Of a stretch of 64,000 bases of DNA, positions 25,978-35,118 are shown one piece after another. This stretch comes from Stanieria sp964562685. Lineage in GTDB: Bacteria > Cyanobacteriota > Cyanobacteriia > Cyanobacteriales > Xenococcaceae. The number at the start of each line of letters is the position of its first letter. The stretch's first letter is position 1. A program made the translations under genes and the position numbers. Under the pieces are notes generated by a model that was not told the origin of the DNA, ran no database searches, and saw only the letters and a program-made list of their open reading frames with translations. The DNA is taken from NCBI GenBank assembly GCA_964562685.1, contig CAZLUP010000009.1:53063-117062 (forward strand), written 5' to 3'.

Positions 25978-28191
25978 ATGGAAATGCCAACACCACCAGA
26001 AGATCTTGATTTTCAAAAATATTGGCTAATTTTAAAACGTCATAGCGTTCCAGCGACAGGAGTTTTTTTAATAACAGTAATAGTTGCAGCTTTATTAGCT
26101 TTATTGTCTCAAAAGAAGTATGAAGCTGCTGGTAAGCTGAAATTTATTAAAGAAAACGCTAGTTCTGCCTTAGTCACTGAAGCTGGAGAAAGAATCGGGA
26201 GATTAGATGCTTTAAAATTTGAAGGCTCTCCTGTAGATACAGAAGCAGAAGTACTTCGTTCTGCACCAGTTGTTCAACAAACAATTAAAAGTTTGAATTT
26301 AACTGATAACAAAGGCGAATTATTAACTTACGAAAGTTTTTTAAAAAACTTAGAAGTCAAAACTGTTCAAGATACAGACATCCTCCAAGTAAGCTATCAA
26401 GATCCAGATCCAAAACAAGCGCAGTTGATTGTGGACACTTTAATGGATAAATATTTAAACCAAAATGTGTCAGTCAATCGCACAGAAGCATCTTCAGCTA
26501 AGGAGTTTATTACTCAACAGTTACCTAAAACTGAACAACAACTCAAACAAGCGGAAGCAAATTTAAGAAATTTCCAAGAAAAATATCAAGTTGTTAATCT
26601 TGGAGTAGAAAGTGAACTCTCGGTTAATCAACTGGGTCAAATAGATGACAGAATCGACCAAGTTAAAGCCAATTTAGGCAAAGTTAACGAAAGAATTAGA
26701 GAATTAGAACTTAAACTAGGTATTTCTTCTCAAGAAGCTCTAAGTTTAAACACCTTAAATGATTCTCCCGCAGTGCAACAATTAGTCACCAAACTAAAAG
26801 ATGTCGAAAATCGATTGGCAAGCGAGCGGAGTCGTTTTCTAGATACTAACCCCAGTATTATTGCTCTTGAAGAAGAGAAGGCTTATTTACAACAAGAACT
26901 AGTGCGAAGAACAGGACAATCAATTGGTTCTCAAACAGGAATATCGAGGCGCAATCTCCAAACAGGCGAAATTGAAAAAGGACTGGCGCAAAATTTGGTT
27001 AATTATGAAATTGACCGCAGAGCTTTAGCCAAAGAATTAGATTCACTTAATCAAGCTAAAGCAAATTACCAAAAAAGATCTAATCTTCTACCTCAACTAC
27101 AACAGCAACAAAGAGATTTAGAACGACAGTTAGAAGCTGCTCAAACAGCTTATGAAACTTTACTAAAAAATCTTCAACAAGCACAAATTGCTGAAAATCA
27201 GAATGTTAATAATGCTCAAATAGTCAGTCCTGCGATCGCGTCAGAATTTCCTGTAACTTTAAGTAAGCCTGCGATGTTGGCTGCTGGCTTATTTGCTGGT
27301 AGTTTATTTTATATCATCACAGCTTTTATTCTGGAAATAAGAGATCCTTCCTTAAAAACAACTAAAGAAGTACGCAGTTTGTTGAACTACAAACTTTTAG
27401 GGATGATTCCTCATTCTCAACCGCAGAAATTCTTACCAGGCGTAGAGATGGAGGAACCTAGTGTACCAGGACGTTTAGTTCAAGAAGTTCCTCATTCTTT
27501 GATGAGTGAAGCTTACCGAATGGTACAGGCAAATTTACAATTTCTGACTCACCAGGAAAATTTAAAGGCAATTGTCGTCACTAGTTCAATCCCTCAAGAA
27601 GGAAAATCAACGGTTTCTTCTAATTTAGCTACTGCGAGTGCGCAATTAGGCAAAAAGGTACTTCTAATCGATGCCGATGTTCATAATCCCCAGCAACAAG
27701 AAATCTGGGAATTAGACAACTCAGTTGGTTTACTTGAGGTACTTCAAGACCAAAATTATTTAACTCAAGCAATTAAATCAGTTGCTCCCAATTTAGACAT
27801 TTTGACGGCAGGTAAAACCTTACCCAATTCCTTGGCTTTATTAAACTCTCCTCAAATGCGATCGCTGAGTGAGAAATTGCAACAAGATTATGACTTAATT
27901 ATTTTCGATACTTCACCGTTACTATTATTTGCTGATGCACTGACTATCGGGAAATTAGCAGATGGTATTTTAATGGTAGTTCGTCCCGGTCTAATCGAGC
28001 CTGCCAGTGCAAACGCCAGTAAAGAAATGCTAGAACAATCAGGGCAAAATATTCTGGGCTTAGTTGTGAATGGAGTAGTTACTAAATATGAACCAGATAG
28101 TTACTACTATCATGCCAAAGCTTACGCCAAAAACTATGGCAACAAATATTTAACTGCTTTAACTCAATCAAAAGAAGGTCAAACCAATTAA
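25978..28191 (+). CDS. Wzc-like polysaccharide co-polymerase with BY-kinase domain
   Basis: A 737-residue fusion of a Wzz chain-length domain and a cytoplasmic tyrosine autokinase. Membrane helix 1 lies at residues 20-42, the periplasmic coiled coil at about 175-400, and helix 2 near 425-445. The kinase P-loop is SSIPQEGKSTVSSNLA near residue 538, Walker A' is VLLIDADVHNP near 560, and Walker B is LIIFDTSPLLLF near 640. A Tyr-rich tail (YEPDSYYYHAKAYAKNYGNK) supplies autophosphorylation sites. It controls chain length and export with Wzy and Wza. It is the intact counterpart of the pseudogene at 12879-14235 and begins 29 nt after the GT4 gene. Confidence 0.94.
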   Translation: MEMPTPPEDLDFQKYWLILKRHSVPATGVFLITVIVAALLALLSQKKYEAAGKLKFIKENASSALVTEAGERIGRLDALKFEGSPVDTEAEVLRSAPVVQQTIKSLNLTDNKGELLTYESFLKNLEVKTVQDTDILQVSYQDPDPKQAQLIVDTLMDKYLNQNVSVNRTEASSAKEFITQQLPKTEQQLKQAEANLRNFQEKYQVVNLGVESELSVNQLGQIDDRIDQVKANLGKVNERIRELELKLGISSQEALSLNTLNDSPAVQQLVTKLKDVENRLASERSRFLDTNPSIIALEEEKAYLQQELVRRTGQSIGSQTGISRRNLQTGEIEKGLAQNLVNYEIDRRALAKELDSLNQAKANYQKRSNLLPQLQQQQRDLERQLEAAQTAYETLLKNLQQAQIAENQNVNNAQIVSPAIASEFPVTLSKPAMLAAGLFAGSLFYIITAFILEIRDPSLKTTKEVRSLLNYKLLGMIPHSQPQKFLPGVEMEEPSVPGRLVQEVPHSLMSEAYRMVQANLQFLTHQENLKAIVVTSSIPQEGKSTVSSNLATASAQLGKKVLLIDADVHNPQQQEIWELDNSVGLLEVLQDQNYLTQAIKSVAPNLDILTAGKTLPNSLALLNSPQMRSLSEKLQQDYDLIIFDTSPLLLFADALTIGKLADGILMVVRPGLIEPASANASKEMLEQSGQNILGLVVNGVVTKYEPDSYYYHAKAYAKNYGNKYLTALTQSKEGQTN

Positions 28192-28208
28192 AGATTAAAG
28201 CGAGTTAA

Positions 28209-29531
28209 ATGTTAAAAAAACTCTTTCCCTTTTTCAATCAACTCAGCCCCAACCTCAAAAAAATTCTTAGCAATATCAGTTGGCTCTTGATTGAAAGAGC
28301 TTTGCGGATGATTATTGGTTTTTTTGTCTTGGCTTGGATGGCTCGCTATTTGGGGACTGCTCAATTTGGACTACTAAATTATGGACTAGCTTTTGTAGAC
28401 CTTTTTAGTAATTTAGCTCATCTAGGATTAGACCAAATTGTCATTAGGGATTTGGTACATGAACCAGAACGAAAAAATGAGATTTTAGGAACAGCTTGTG
28501 TTCTCAGATTGATAGCTGGTTTATTTAATTTTGTTCTGAGTAGCATAGTCATTTTTGGACTGCGTCCAGAAGACTCTCTTAGTCAGACTTTAGTTTTGAT
28601 CCTGGCGTTGAGACTGATGTTTCAACAATTTGATGTGATCGATCAGCTATTTCAATCACAAGTTCAAGCAAAGTATGGGGTTTGGGCAAGAAATACTTCT
28701 TTGATCATCATTTCTGTGATCAGACTTATTTTGTTAGAAACTGAAGCTTCTGTGATAGCTTTTGCTTGGACGTTTTTGCTAGAAAGTTTAATTGGCTACA
28801 TTTTTTTGGTAGTGGCTTATCAAAAAAACATGGGCAAAATTATAGATTGGCGCAGTAAATTACGCAGAGCCAAACAAATGATGAGAGTAAGCTGGCCACT
28901 AATTCTTGCCGGTTTTGCAATTATGGTTTACTTGCGCGTCGATCAAGTGATGTTAGGTCAATTAGCTAATGACCAAGAAGTGGGAATTTATTCAGCAGCC
29001 GTAAGACTCTCAGAAGTTTGGGCTTTTATGGCATTAGCAATTGTTAGGTCTTTTTCTCCTGAAATCATCGGTGCTAAAAAAATCAGTCAAGAGCTTTATT
29101 ATCAGAAAATTCAAAAACTTGCTAACTTATTAACCTTAATTGTTTATGGTATTTCTATTGCCATGACATTTTTATCTCGTCCTTTAGTAGTTTTTGTCTT
29201 TGGTCCTGAGTATGCAGCAGCAGGAAATGTCTTAGCAATACACATTTGGGCATCAATGTTTGGTTTTTTAGGGTTTATCAAAGAAATATGGATTGCCACG
29301 GAAGAATTAACAAAATTTGCTTTTGTGGCTAGTGCTTCAGGTGCTGTTTTAAATATCATTCTAAACTGGTGGTTGATTCCTGTTTATGGAGCAGTGGGAG
29401 CAGCGATCGCAACTGTGATTTCTTATGGCTTTGCTGATTATATTATGTGTTTTCTCTATCCTCCTGCCCATCCAATGGCTCGGGTAATGACTAAGGCAAT
29501 GACTTTAAATGGTTTACTCAAAAATCGATAA
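28209..29531 (+). CDS. Wzx-like polysaccharide flippase
   Basis: A 440-residue polytopic protein with 12-14 predicted helices in the MATE/MOP flippase pattern (WLLIERALRMIIGFFVLAWM at the first helix, ARYLGTAQFGLLNYGLAFVD next, and VYLRVDQVMLGQLANDQEVG midway). It should flip undecaprenyl-linked repeat units across the plasma membrane. It starts 17 nt after the Wzc-like gene. Its presence with Wzy-like and Wzc-like proteins defines a Wzx/Wzy-dependent assembly route. Confidence 0.92.
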   Translation: MLKKLFPFFNQLSPNLKKILSNISWLLIERALRMIIGFFVLAWMARYLGTAQFGLLNYGLAFVDLFSNLAHLGLDQIVIRDLVHEPERKNEILGTACVLRLIAGLFNFVLSSIVIFGLRPEDSLSQTLVLILALRLMFQQFDVIDQLFQSQVQAKYGVWARNTSLIIISVIRLILLETEASVIAFAWTFLLESLIGYIFLVVAYQKNMGKIIDWRSKLRRAKQMMRVSWPLILAGFAIMVYLRVDQVMLGQLANDQEVGIYSAAVRLSEVWAFMALAIVRSFSPEIIGAKKISQELYYQKIQKLANLLTLIVYGISIAMTFLSRPLVVFVFGPEYAAAGNVLAIHIWASMFGFLGFIKEIWIATEELTKFAFVASASGAVLNIILNWWLIPVYGAVGAAIATVISYGFADYIMCFLYPPAHPMARVMTKAMTLNGLLKNR

Positions 29532-29554
29532 AGTTATTAATTTCATCATTAAAA

Positions 29555-30490
29555 ATGAACAAAAAACCTTTGGTTAGCATCATAATTAATAATTTTAATT
29601 ATGCAAATTTTATTGCTGAAGCGATTGAAAGTGCTTTACAACAAACTTATCAATCCATAGAAGTTATTGTGGTTGATGATGGTTCTACTGATAATTCTCG
29701 AACAATTATTAATCATTTCCAAGGACAAATCATTCCAATTTTTAAAGCAAATGGGGGTCAAGCTTCTGCTTTTAATGCAGGGTTTGCTGCTAGTTCGGGA
29801 GAAATAATTTGTTTTCTTGATGCTGATGATATACTTTTGCCTGAAAAAGTAGCAGAAGTAGTAACTACTTTACAAAACAATCCAGAACTCAACTGGTGTT
29901 TTCACGATGTTCAATTAGTCGACCAAAACGGGAAGCAAAAATTAGATAATAGTCCTAAAAATCCTTCTTTTAAATGTGACCTGAGAACAAGTATTCAGCA
30001 AGGTAAAATCTCGGGTACTTCTAATTACTTTGAAATTCCACCTACTTCGGGATTATGTTTTAATCGCTCTTTGCTTGAACAAATTCTACCGATGCCGGAA
30101 GGAAGTGGAATTAGTATTGGTGACTCTTACTTACAACACGCTGCATTATATTTAAGTCCTGGTTTTGTATTAGGTAAACCTTTAGTTTTACAAAGAATTC
30201 ATGCCAATAACCGCTTTACTTTTAATAAAAATAATCAAAAAACTAAAGCAAAAATTTATGTAATTTTAAGTTATTGGCTTGAACATAATTTTCCTTCTTT
30301 AAAGAAGCTAACTAATAAATATATTGCGTTAAGTTTATCTTTGATTTGGTATTATCAAATTTCTGATTTTAATCGAGATTTATTTCAAGATTATTTTAAT
30401 TCTTTAACGATTAAAGAAAAATTTGTGATTAGATTGCGGGCAATATATTATGTTTCAAGAAAAATTATTAATGAATTGTCTTTTAATTAA
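29555..30490 (+). CDS. Family 2 glycosyltransferase of the polysaccharide locus
   Basis: A 311-residue GT2 enzyme. It opens with VSIIINNFNYANFIAEAIES, has the donor motif VIVVDDGSTDNSRTII near residue 38-53 and the metal-binding CFLDADDILLPEKV near residue 87-100. The C-terminal part is mostly helical and basic. It starts 23 nt after the flippase and probably adds one sugar of the repeat unit. Sugar unknown. Confidence 0.92.
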   Translation: MNKKPLVSIIINNFNYANFIAEAIESALQQTYQSIEVIVVDDGSTDNSRTIINHFQGQIIPIFKANGGQASAFNAGFAASSGEIICFLDADDILLPEKVAEVVTTLQNNPELNWCFHDVQLVDQNGKQKLDNSPKNPSFKCDLRTSIQQGKISGTSNYFEIPPTSGLCFNRSLLEQILPMPEGSGISIGDSYLQHAALYLSPGFVLGKPLVLQRIHANNRFTFNKNNQKTKAKIYVILSYWLEHNFPSLKKLTNKYIALSLSLIWYYQISDFNRDLFQDYFNSLTIKEKFVIRLRAIYYVSRKIINELSFN

Positions 30491-30516
30491 ATCGTTCAAA
30501 AAAATTTAAGTAAAAA

Positions 30517-31611
30517 ATGGTAAAACTGACAGTTTTTTTAACCTCCTTAGATGGAGGTGGTGCAGAAAGATCGATGGTCAATTTAATGAATGGCTTAGTT
30601 CGACAAGGAATACCAGTTGACCTAATTTTAGTTAAACGAGAAGGTCCTTTTGTCCCGCTAGTCGATCCTCAAGTCAACATAATTGATTTTGGTGGGAAAC
30701 GTCTCCTCGCCAGCATTAGCGACTTAGTTAGTTATTTACAACAAGAACAACCACAGGCTTTACTTTCTAGCCTGGAAGATACTAATGTAATTGCGATCGC
30801 AGCCAAGTATTTAGCTCGTGTTTCAACTAAAGTGGTAGTTAACGTTCAAAATACCGTTTCGCAAGAATTTAAACATGGAACTAGTTTAAAAAAACGGTTA
30901 GCTCCCTTGATGGTTCGTTTATTTTATCCTTGGTCAAATGCAATTGTTCCCGTTTCTCAAGGTGTAGCGGATGATTTAATTAAATTAGGCTTATCTCCTG
31001 AATTGATTAAGGTAATTCATAATCCTGTAGTTACGCCAGAAATAGCCCAAAAAGTAAACGAGTCAGTCACTCATCCTTGGTTTGCACCCAATCAACCTCC
31101 TGTCATAGTAGGTGTAGGCAGATTAGATAAACAAAAAGATTTTCCTACTTTAATCCGAGCTTTGGCGAAGGTTCGCCAACAAATTCCTGCACGACTAATG
31201 ATTTTAGGCGAAGGAAGTGATCGCTCTAGTTTAGAAGCTTTAGTAAAACAATTAAATTTAACTGAAGCCGTAGCTTTACCAGGATTTGTCAATAATCCTT
31301 ATGCCTATATGGCAAAAGCAGGAGTATTTGTTCTTTCTTCCCTTTATGAAGGTTTACCAACAGTTTTAATTGAAGCAATGGCTGGTGGTACTCCTGTCGT
31401 TGCCACCAATTGTCCTAGTGGTCCCTGGGAAATTTTAGCTGGTGGTAAATATGGCAAGTTAGTGGAAATTGGAGACGTTGAAGGAATTGCTCAAGCCATC
31501 ATTGAGACTCTTCAACAACCGCCAGATTCTCATCTCCTCAAACAACGGGCTTTTGAATTTTCTTTAGAAAAATCAGTAGAAAAATATTCTCAAATTTTAC
31601 AAATCAACTAA
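30517..31611 (+). CDS. Second family 4 glycosyltransferase
   Basis: A 364-residue GT-B enzyme. Motifs: FLTSLDGGGAERSMVNLMNG in the acceptor domain's first loop, VVNVQNTVSQEF, then PPVIVGVGRLDKQKDFPTLI near residue 192 and the GT4 signature EGLPTVLIEAMAGGTPVVATN near residue 280. The GGxE/GAER pattern is typical of the WbnK/PglH-like branch that extends lipid-linked oligosaccharides. It starts 26 nt after the GT2 gene. Donor and acceptor not determined. Confidence 0.92.
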   Translation: MVKLTVFLTSLDGGGAERSMVNLMNGLVRQGIPVDLILVKREGPFVPLVDPQVNIIDFGGKRLLASISDLVSYLQQEQPQALLSSLEDTNVIAIAAKYLARVSTKVVVNVQNTVSQEFKHGTSLKKRLAPLMVRLFYPWSNAIVPVSQGVADDLIKLGLSPELIKVIHNPVVTPEIAQKVNESVTHPWFAPNQPPVIVGVGRLDKQKDFPTLIRALAKVRQQIPARLMILGEGSDRSSLEALVKQLNLTEAVALPGFVNNPYAYMAKAGVFVLSSLYEGLPTVLIEAMAGGTPVVATNCPSGPWEILAGGKYGKLVEIGDVEGIAQAIIETLQQPPDSHLLKQRAFEFSLEKSVEKYSQILQIN

Positions 31612-31721
31612 TTAATGATAGGAGGATTGATGTTGATTTGTTTTCAATAAATATTAATGAATATTAGAAATATTAAAGCTAATTAATCTTCTGAAAGCTC
31701 TTGCAATATATTTTCTAAAAA

Positions 31722-32000
31722 ATGTGGATTCAGCAATTAATCAAAAAATCTCTTTTGCAAAATCAGCGTTGGTTGATTCCTAACTATATTTTAACCCGTC
31801 GAATTAAGAGTTTGTCAGATAAATCTTTGTTTCAAACATTATTATTTTTACCAGTTATTTTATTATCTTTTCTGCTTGATTTGGTGTTATCATTGCAGGC
31901 TAATTGGGAATTACACCAAGGAGAAAAAAATTGGATATTGGAACAAATAAAAAATATTTTTATTAATTACTTAAACTTAATATTTTTTATTTCTAATTAA
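31722..32000 (+). CDS. Small membrane protein, uncertain
   Basis: A 92-residue frame in the polysaccharide locus, same direction as its neighbours. It is basic at the N-terminus and hydrophobic in the middle (TLLFLPVILLSFLLDLVLSL), with no ribosome site that I can see and no recognised family. It may be a genuine small envelope protein or a decayed gene between the GT4 and the Wzy-like gene. Confidence 0.4.
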   Translation: MWIQQLIKKSLLQNQRWLIPNYILTRRIKSLSDKSLFQTLLFLPVILLSFLLDLVLSLQANWELHQGEKNWILEQIKNIFINYLNLIFFISN

Positions 32001-32131
32001 AGGATCAATCCAACAGTTTATTATTTATAAATCCTATTAATAATAAATAATATTCTAGATAATCATATTATAATTTAAAAAATCTGAAACAAAATTAGTT
32101 TTAATTTAAATATTCAATTCATTTTAAAAAT

Positions 32132-33382
32132 ATGCCTGAATTAGTCAGATTGGGAGAAAGGATTTTAGTTATCATTAGTTTATTTTATTTAACCCAAAGC
32201 TTTTATAACTTATTTCCAATAGTTGTAAACTCCCTAATTCAATATACAATTTATGGATTATTTTTCTTATTACTTTTAGCGCGTTGGCATCGCACTATTA
32301 CTACCGCGAAAAAAGATATTTTTATTTGGATTCTCTTAAGTTTAGCCGTCATTTCTTTTCTCTGGTCTAACGTGCCTGCTGATACCTTCCGCAACAGTAT
32401 TGTCGCTTGGCAAACTGCTTTTGTTGGTGTGTATTTAGCCTCTTGTTACAGCATCAAAGAGCAACTAAAACTGATGGGTTGGGCGTTTGGAATAATTGTT
32501 ATTGTTAATTTCCTGTACACCTTATTATTTCCAGGATTAGGAATAGATTCAGAAATACATATTGGAGCTTGGCGTGGCATTTATTCTCATAAAAATGTCT
32601 TGTCACAGATGACCACTTTAAGCTCTTTGGTATTTTTATTCCTCAGTATGATTTTTCGTAGATATCGTTATGTAGTTTGGGGAGGATTGTTTTTATCAGT
32701 TGTTTTATTATTGTTGACTACGTCTAAAACCGCTTTAGTAGTCTTGATTACTTTAGTTAGTCTGTTGCAATTTTATCGTGCCTTACGCTGGCGCAATCCG
32801 AAATCAGTTTTGATTCTCATTCTGATTACTTTTATCATCGCTTCTGTAGTAATCGTTTTAATCGGTAATGCGGAACTAATTGTTGCTAGTTTAGGAAAAG
32901 ACATAACTTTGAGTGGTCGCACAGAGCTTTGGCACGGTGTACTCGATCAAATCCAGAAAAGACCTTGGCTTGGTTATGGAAGGGACGGTTTTTGGAATGG
33001 AGAAAGTAATATGCACAAAATTGTTGGTTCTTATGTTGCCTTTAATTATGAAGCACCCCACTCTCATAACGGTTTTTTAGACTTAACTGCTGATTTAGGT
33101 ATTGTTGGTTTAACTTTGTTCCTGCTTAGTTTTAGTTTTGCTTTTTACAAAGCTTTTCATCAAGCACGTCTAAATTCTACTCCAGAGGCTCTTTGGCACA
33201 TAACGTTTTTATCTTTCTTTTTTCTGTATAACCTTACTGAAAGTTCTTTGATGCTTCATAATTCTGCTATTTGGACTTTATATGTATCCGTTACTCTTTC
33301 GTTAAATAAAAAGAATTATCGAGAAAAAGTACCAGAATCAAAATCTGATTTTGCTCATAATCAACTTAAACAATTTTCCTGA
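32132..33382 (+). CDS. Wzy/WaaL-like O-antigen polymerase family protein
   Basis: A 416-residue polytopic protein with about 11 helices. It has the family's large extracytoplasmic loop and the Wzy_C motifs TLSGRTELWHGVLDQIQKRP near residue 265, LGYGRDGFW, and the histidine-containing APHSHNGFLDLTADLG near residue 308. It should polymerise flipped repeat units. It closes the plus-strand polysaccharide cluster; the stop is one base from the convergent fni gene. A ligase rather than polymerase role is possible because the families are not separable by motif. Confidence 0.88.
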   Translation: MPELVRLGERILVIISLFYLTQSFYNLFPIVVNSLIQYTIYGLFFLLLLARWHRTITTAKKDIFIWILLSLAVISFLWSNVPADTFRNSIVAWQTAFVGVYLASCYSIKEQLKLMGWAFGIIVIVNFLYTLLFPGLGIDSEIHIGAWRGIYSHKNVLSQMTTLSSLVFLFLSMIFRRYRYVVWGGLFLSVVLLLLTTSKTALVVLITLVSLLQFYRALRWRNPKSVLILILITFIIASVVIVLIGNAELIVASLGKDITLSGRTELWHGVLDQIQKRPWLGYGRDGFWNGESNMHKIVGSYVAFNYEAPHSHNGFLDLTADLGIVGLTLFLLSFSFAFYKAFHQARLNSTPEALWHITFLSFFFLYNLTESSLMLHNSAIWTLYVSVTLSLNKKNYREKVPESKSDFAHNQLKQFS

Positions 33383-33383
33383 T

Positions 33384-34421
33384 TTAACTAATCTTGTGCA
33401 GAGAATGCGATCGCACTAATTCTTTAAGATTTTGATTGCCAGTACAAAATAAAACTGTTTTAATTTCAGCAATCAACAACTGCACTAATTCATCCACAGC
33501 AGAAGGAGAATCAGAAGCTGCCTGTAAAAAAGGAAAAGCCAAACCTGCCAAATCTGCCCCAAGAGCGATCGCTTTAGCTACTTCCACCCCATCTCTTAAA
33601 CCACCAGAGGCAATTAAAGGAATATCGGGATAACTGTGGCGTATCTCAAATAAACACTCTGCTGTAGGTAAACCCCAATCAGCAAAAGTTTTGCCTAATC
33701 TTCTCTGTAAATTATTTTCTGCCCTTTCACTTTCTACTTTTGCCCAAGAAGTTCCTCCTGCACCAGCAACATCGATCGCAACTATTCCTGCTTCGATCAA
33801 TTTTCCTGCCATCAATGCAGAAATTCCGTTACCTACTTCCTTCGCAATCACAGGAACAGAAATTTTATTACATAACTGATGAATTTTATCTAGTAAACCT
33901 TTAAAATTAGTGTCGCCTTTCGGTTGAATACACTCTTGAAGAGGGTTGAGATGAAGAATAAGCGCATCGGCTTCAAGGATCTCTACCACACGTAAGCACT
34001 GCTCTAACCCATAAGTATAATTAAGCTGTACTGCTCCCAGATTTGCCAAAAGTAAAGCATCAGGGGCAAGCGATCGCACTGCAAAGGTATCTGCTACGTC
34101 AGGATTTTCTACTGCCACTCGTTGTGAACCGACTCCCATCGCCAAACGGTAATTTTGGGCTACTTCTGCCAAACGATAGTTAATCATTTTGGCTGCTTCT
34201 GTACCGCCAGTCATCGATGAAATCAACAGAGGCGCACCCAATTGCTTACCCAAAAAAGTTGTCTCGATCTCGATTTCTGTAAAATCTAATTCTGGCAAAC
34301 AACAGTGAGTAAAACGGTATTTGTCAAAACCGTTAGTTACACGATTAAACTGTACATCTTCTTCCAAACAAATCCGCAAATGATCTGCTTTGCGCGTCTG
34401 GGTATTAGTTGTTGTCGTCAC
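33384..34421 (-). CDS. fni: Isopentenyl-diphosphate isomerase type 2 (Fni)
   Basis: A 345-residue FMN- and NADPH-dependent isomerase that interconverts IPP and DMAPP for terpenoid, carotenoid and quinone synthesis. Diagnostic motifs: RKADHLRICLEEDV at residues 10-23, PLLISSMTGGTEAAK near residue 63, MGVGSQRVA near residue 96, NLGAVQLNY and the FMN-phosphate loop LIASGGLRDGVEVAKAIALG near residue 272. Length matches the family. Its first 17 nt overlap the end of pyrR, so translation is likely coupled. Confidence 0.97.
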   Translation of the reverse strand: MTTTTNTQTRKADHLRICLEEDVQFNRVTNGFDKYRFTHCCLPELDFTEIEIETTFLGKQLGAPLLISSMTGGTEAAKMINYRLAEVAQNYRLAMGVGSQRVAVENPDVADTFAVRSLAPDALLLANLGAVQLNYTYGLEQCLRVVEILEADALILHLNPLQECIQPKGDTNFKGLLDKIHQLCNKISVPVIAKEVGNGISALMAGKLIEAGIVAIDVAGAGGTSWAKVESERAENNLQRRLGKTFADWGLPTAECLFEIRHSYPDIPLIASGGLRDGVEVAKAIALGADLAGLAFPFLQAASDSPSAVDELVQLLIAEIKTVLFCTGNQNLKELVRSHSLHKIS

Positions 34422-34953
34422 CTCTAATCAATTCCACTCCATCTCTACCATCTACACTTTGCAGATAGACTTTAACTTGTTCTTCTTTAGCAGTTGGTAA
34501 TTTTTTACCAGTAAAATCAGGATGAATTGGTAATTCTCGATGTCCTCGATCTACTAATACCATTAACCTGATCGATTCTGGTCGACCATATTCCGTAACT
34601 GCGTTAAGAGCAGCGCGAATAGTACGACCTTTATAAATTACATCATCTACTAATACTACGGTTTTGCCAGTTAAATCTACAGGAATTTTAGTTTTTTCAG
34701 GAGTACGTACGCCAATTTTATCTAAATCATCTCGATAAAAAGTAATATCGATCGCTCCGATTGGCACTTTAATGTTTTCTAACATCTCGATTTGCTGCGC
34801 CAACAGATTGGCAAGAGAAGCTCCTCTAGTATAAATACCAAGCAAAACTATTTCACTCAGATTACCAGAGTGTTCAATGATCTCGGAAGCCAGACGAGTC
34901 AAAGTACGACGAATTTCTTCAGCAGAGAGAATCTCAACTACCCTAACAGGCAT
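34405..34953 (-). CDS. pyrR: PyrR: pyrimidine operon regulator/uracil phosphoribosyltransferase
   Basis: A 182-residue protein with the type I phosphoribosyltransferase motif VVLVDDVIYKGRTIRAALNA near residue 96-115, and the PyrR-type stretches RGASLANLLAQQIEML and IDITFYRDDLDKIG. In the family it binds pyr mRNA to control transcription and has weak UPRTase activity. It precedes fni with a 17-nt overlap and is divergent from hemE across 165 nt. No pyr attenuator was recognised in the window, so its RNA target lies elsewhere or it acts as an enzyme here. Confidence 0.95.
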   Translation of the reverse strand: MPVRVVEILSAEEIRRTLTRLASEIIEHSGNLSEIVLLGIYTRGASLANLLAQQIEMLENIKVPIGAIDITFYRDDLDKIGVRTPEKTKIPVDLTGKTVVLVDDVIYKGRTIRAALNAVTEYGRPESIRLMVLVDRGHRELPIHPDFTGKKLPTAKEEQVKVYLQSVDGRDGVELIRGDDNN

Positions 34954-35118
34954 TTTTTTCTTAAATGGAGTTTTGAATAATCATACCGAACAAAATTATT
35001 TTAGTGGTGTAACCAAGCTAAGTACACATAACTACACAATCCTGACCACTATTGATAACTCACGTGATGGTAAGCTAGCAATTGCGCTAAAAAATGCTTA
35101 TAAGAAGGTCAAACTAGT

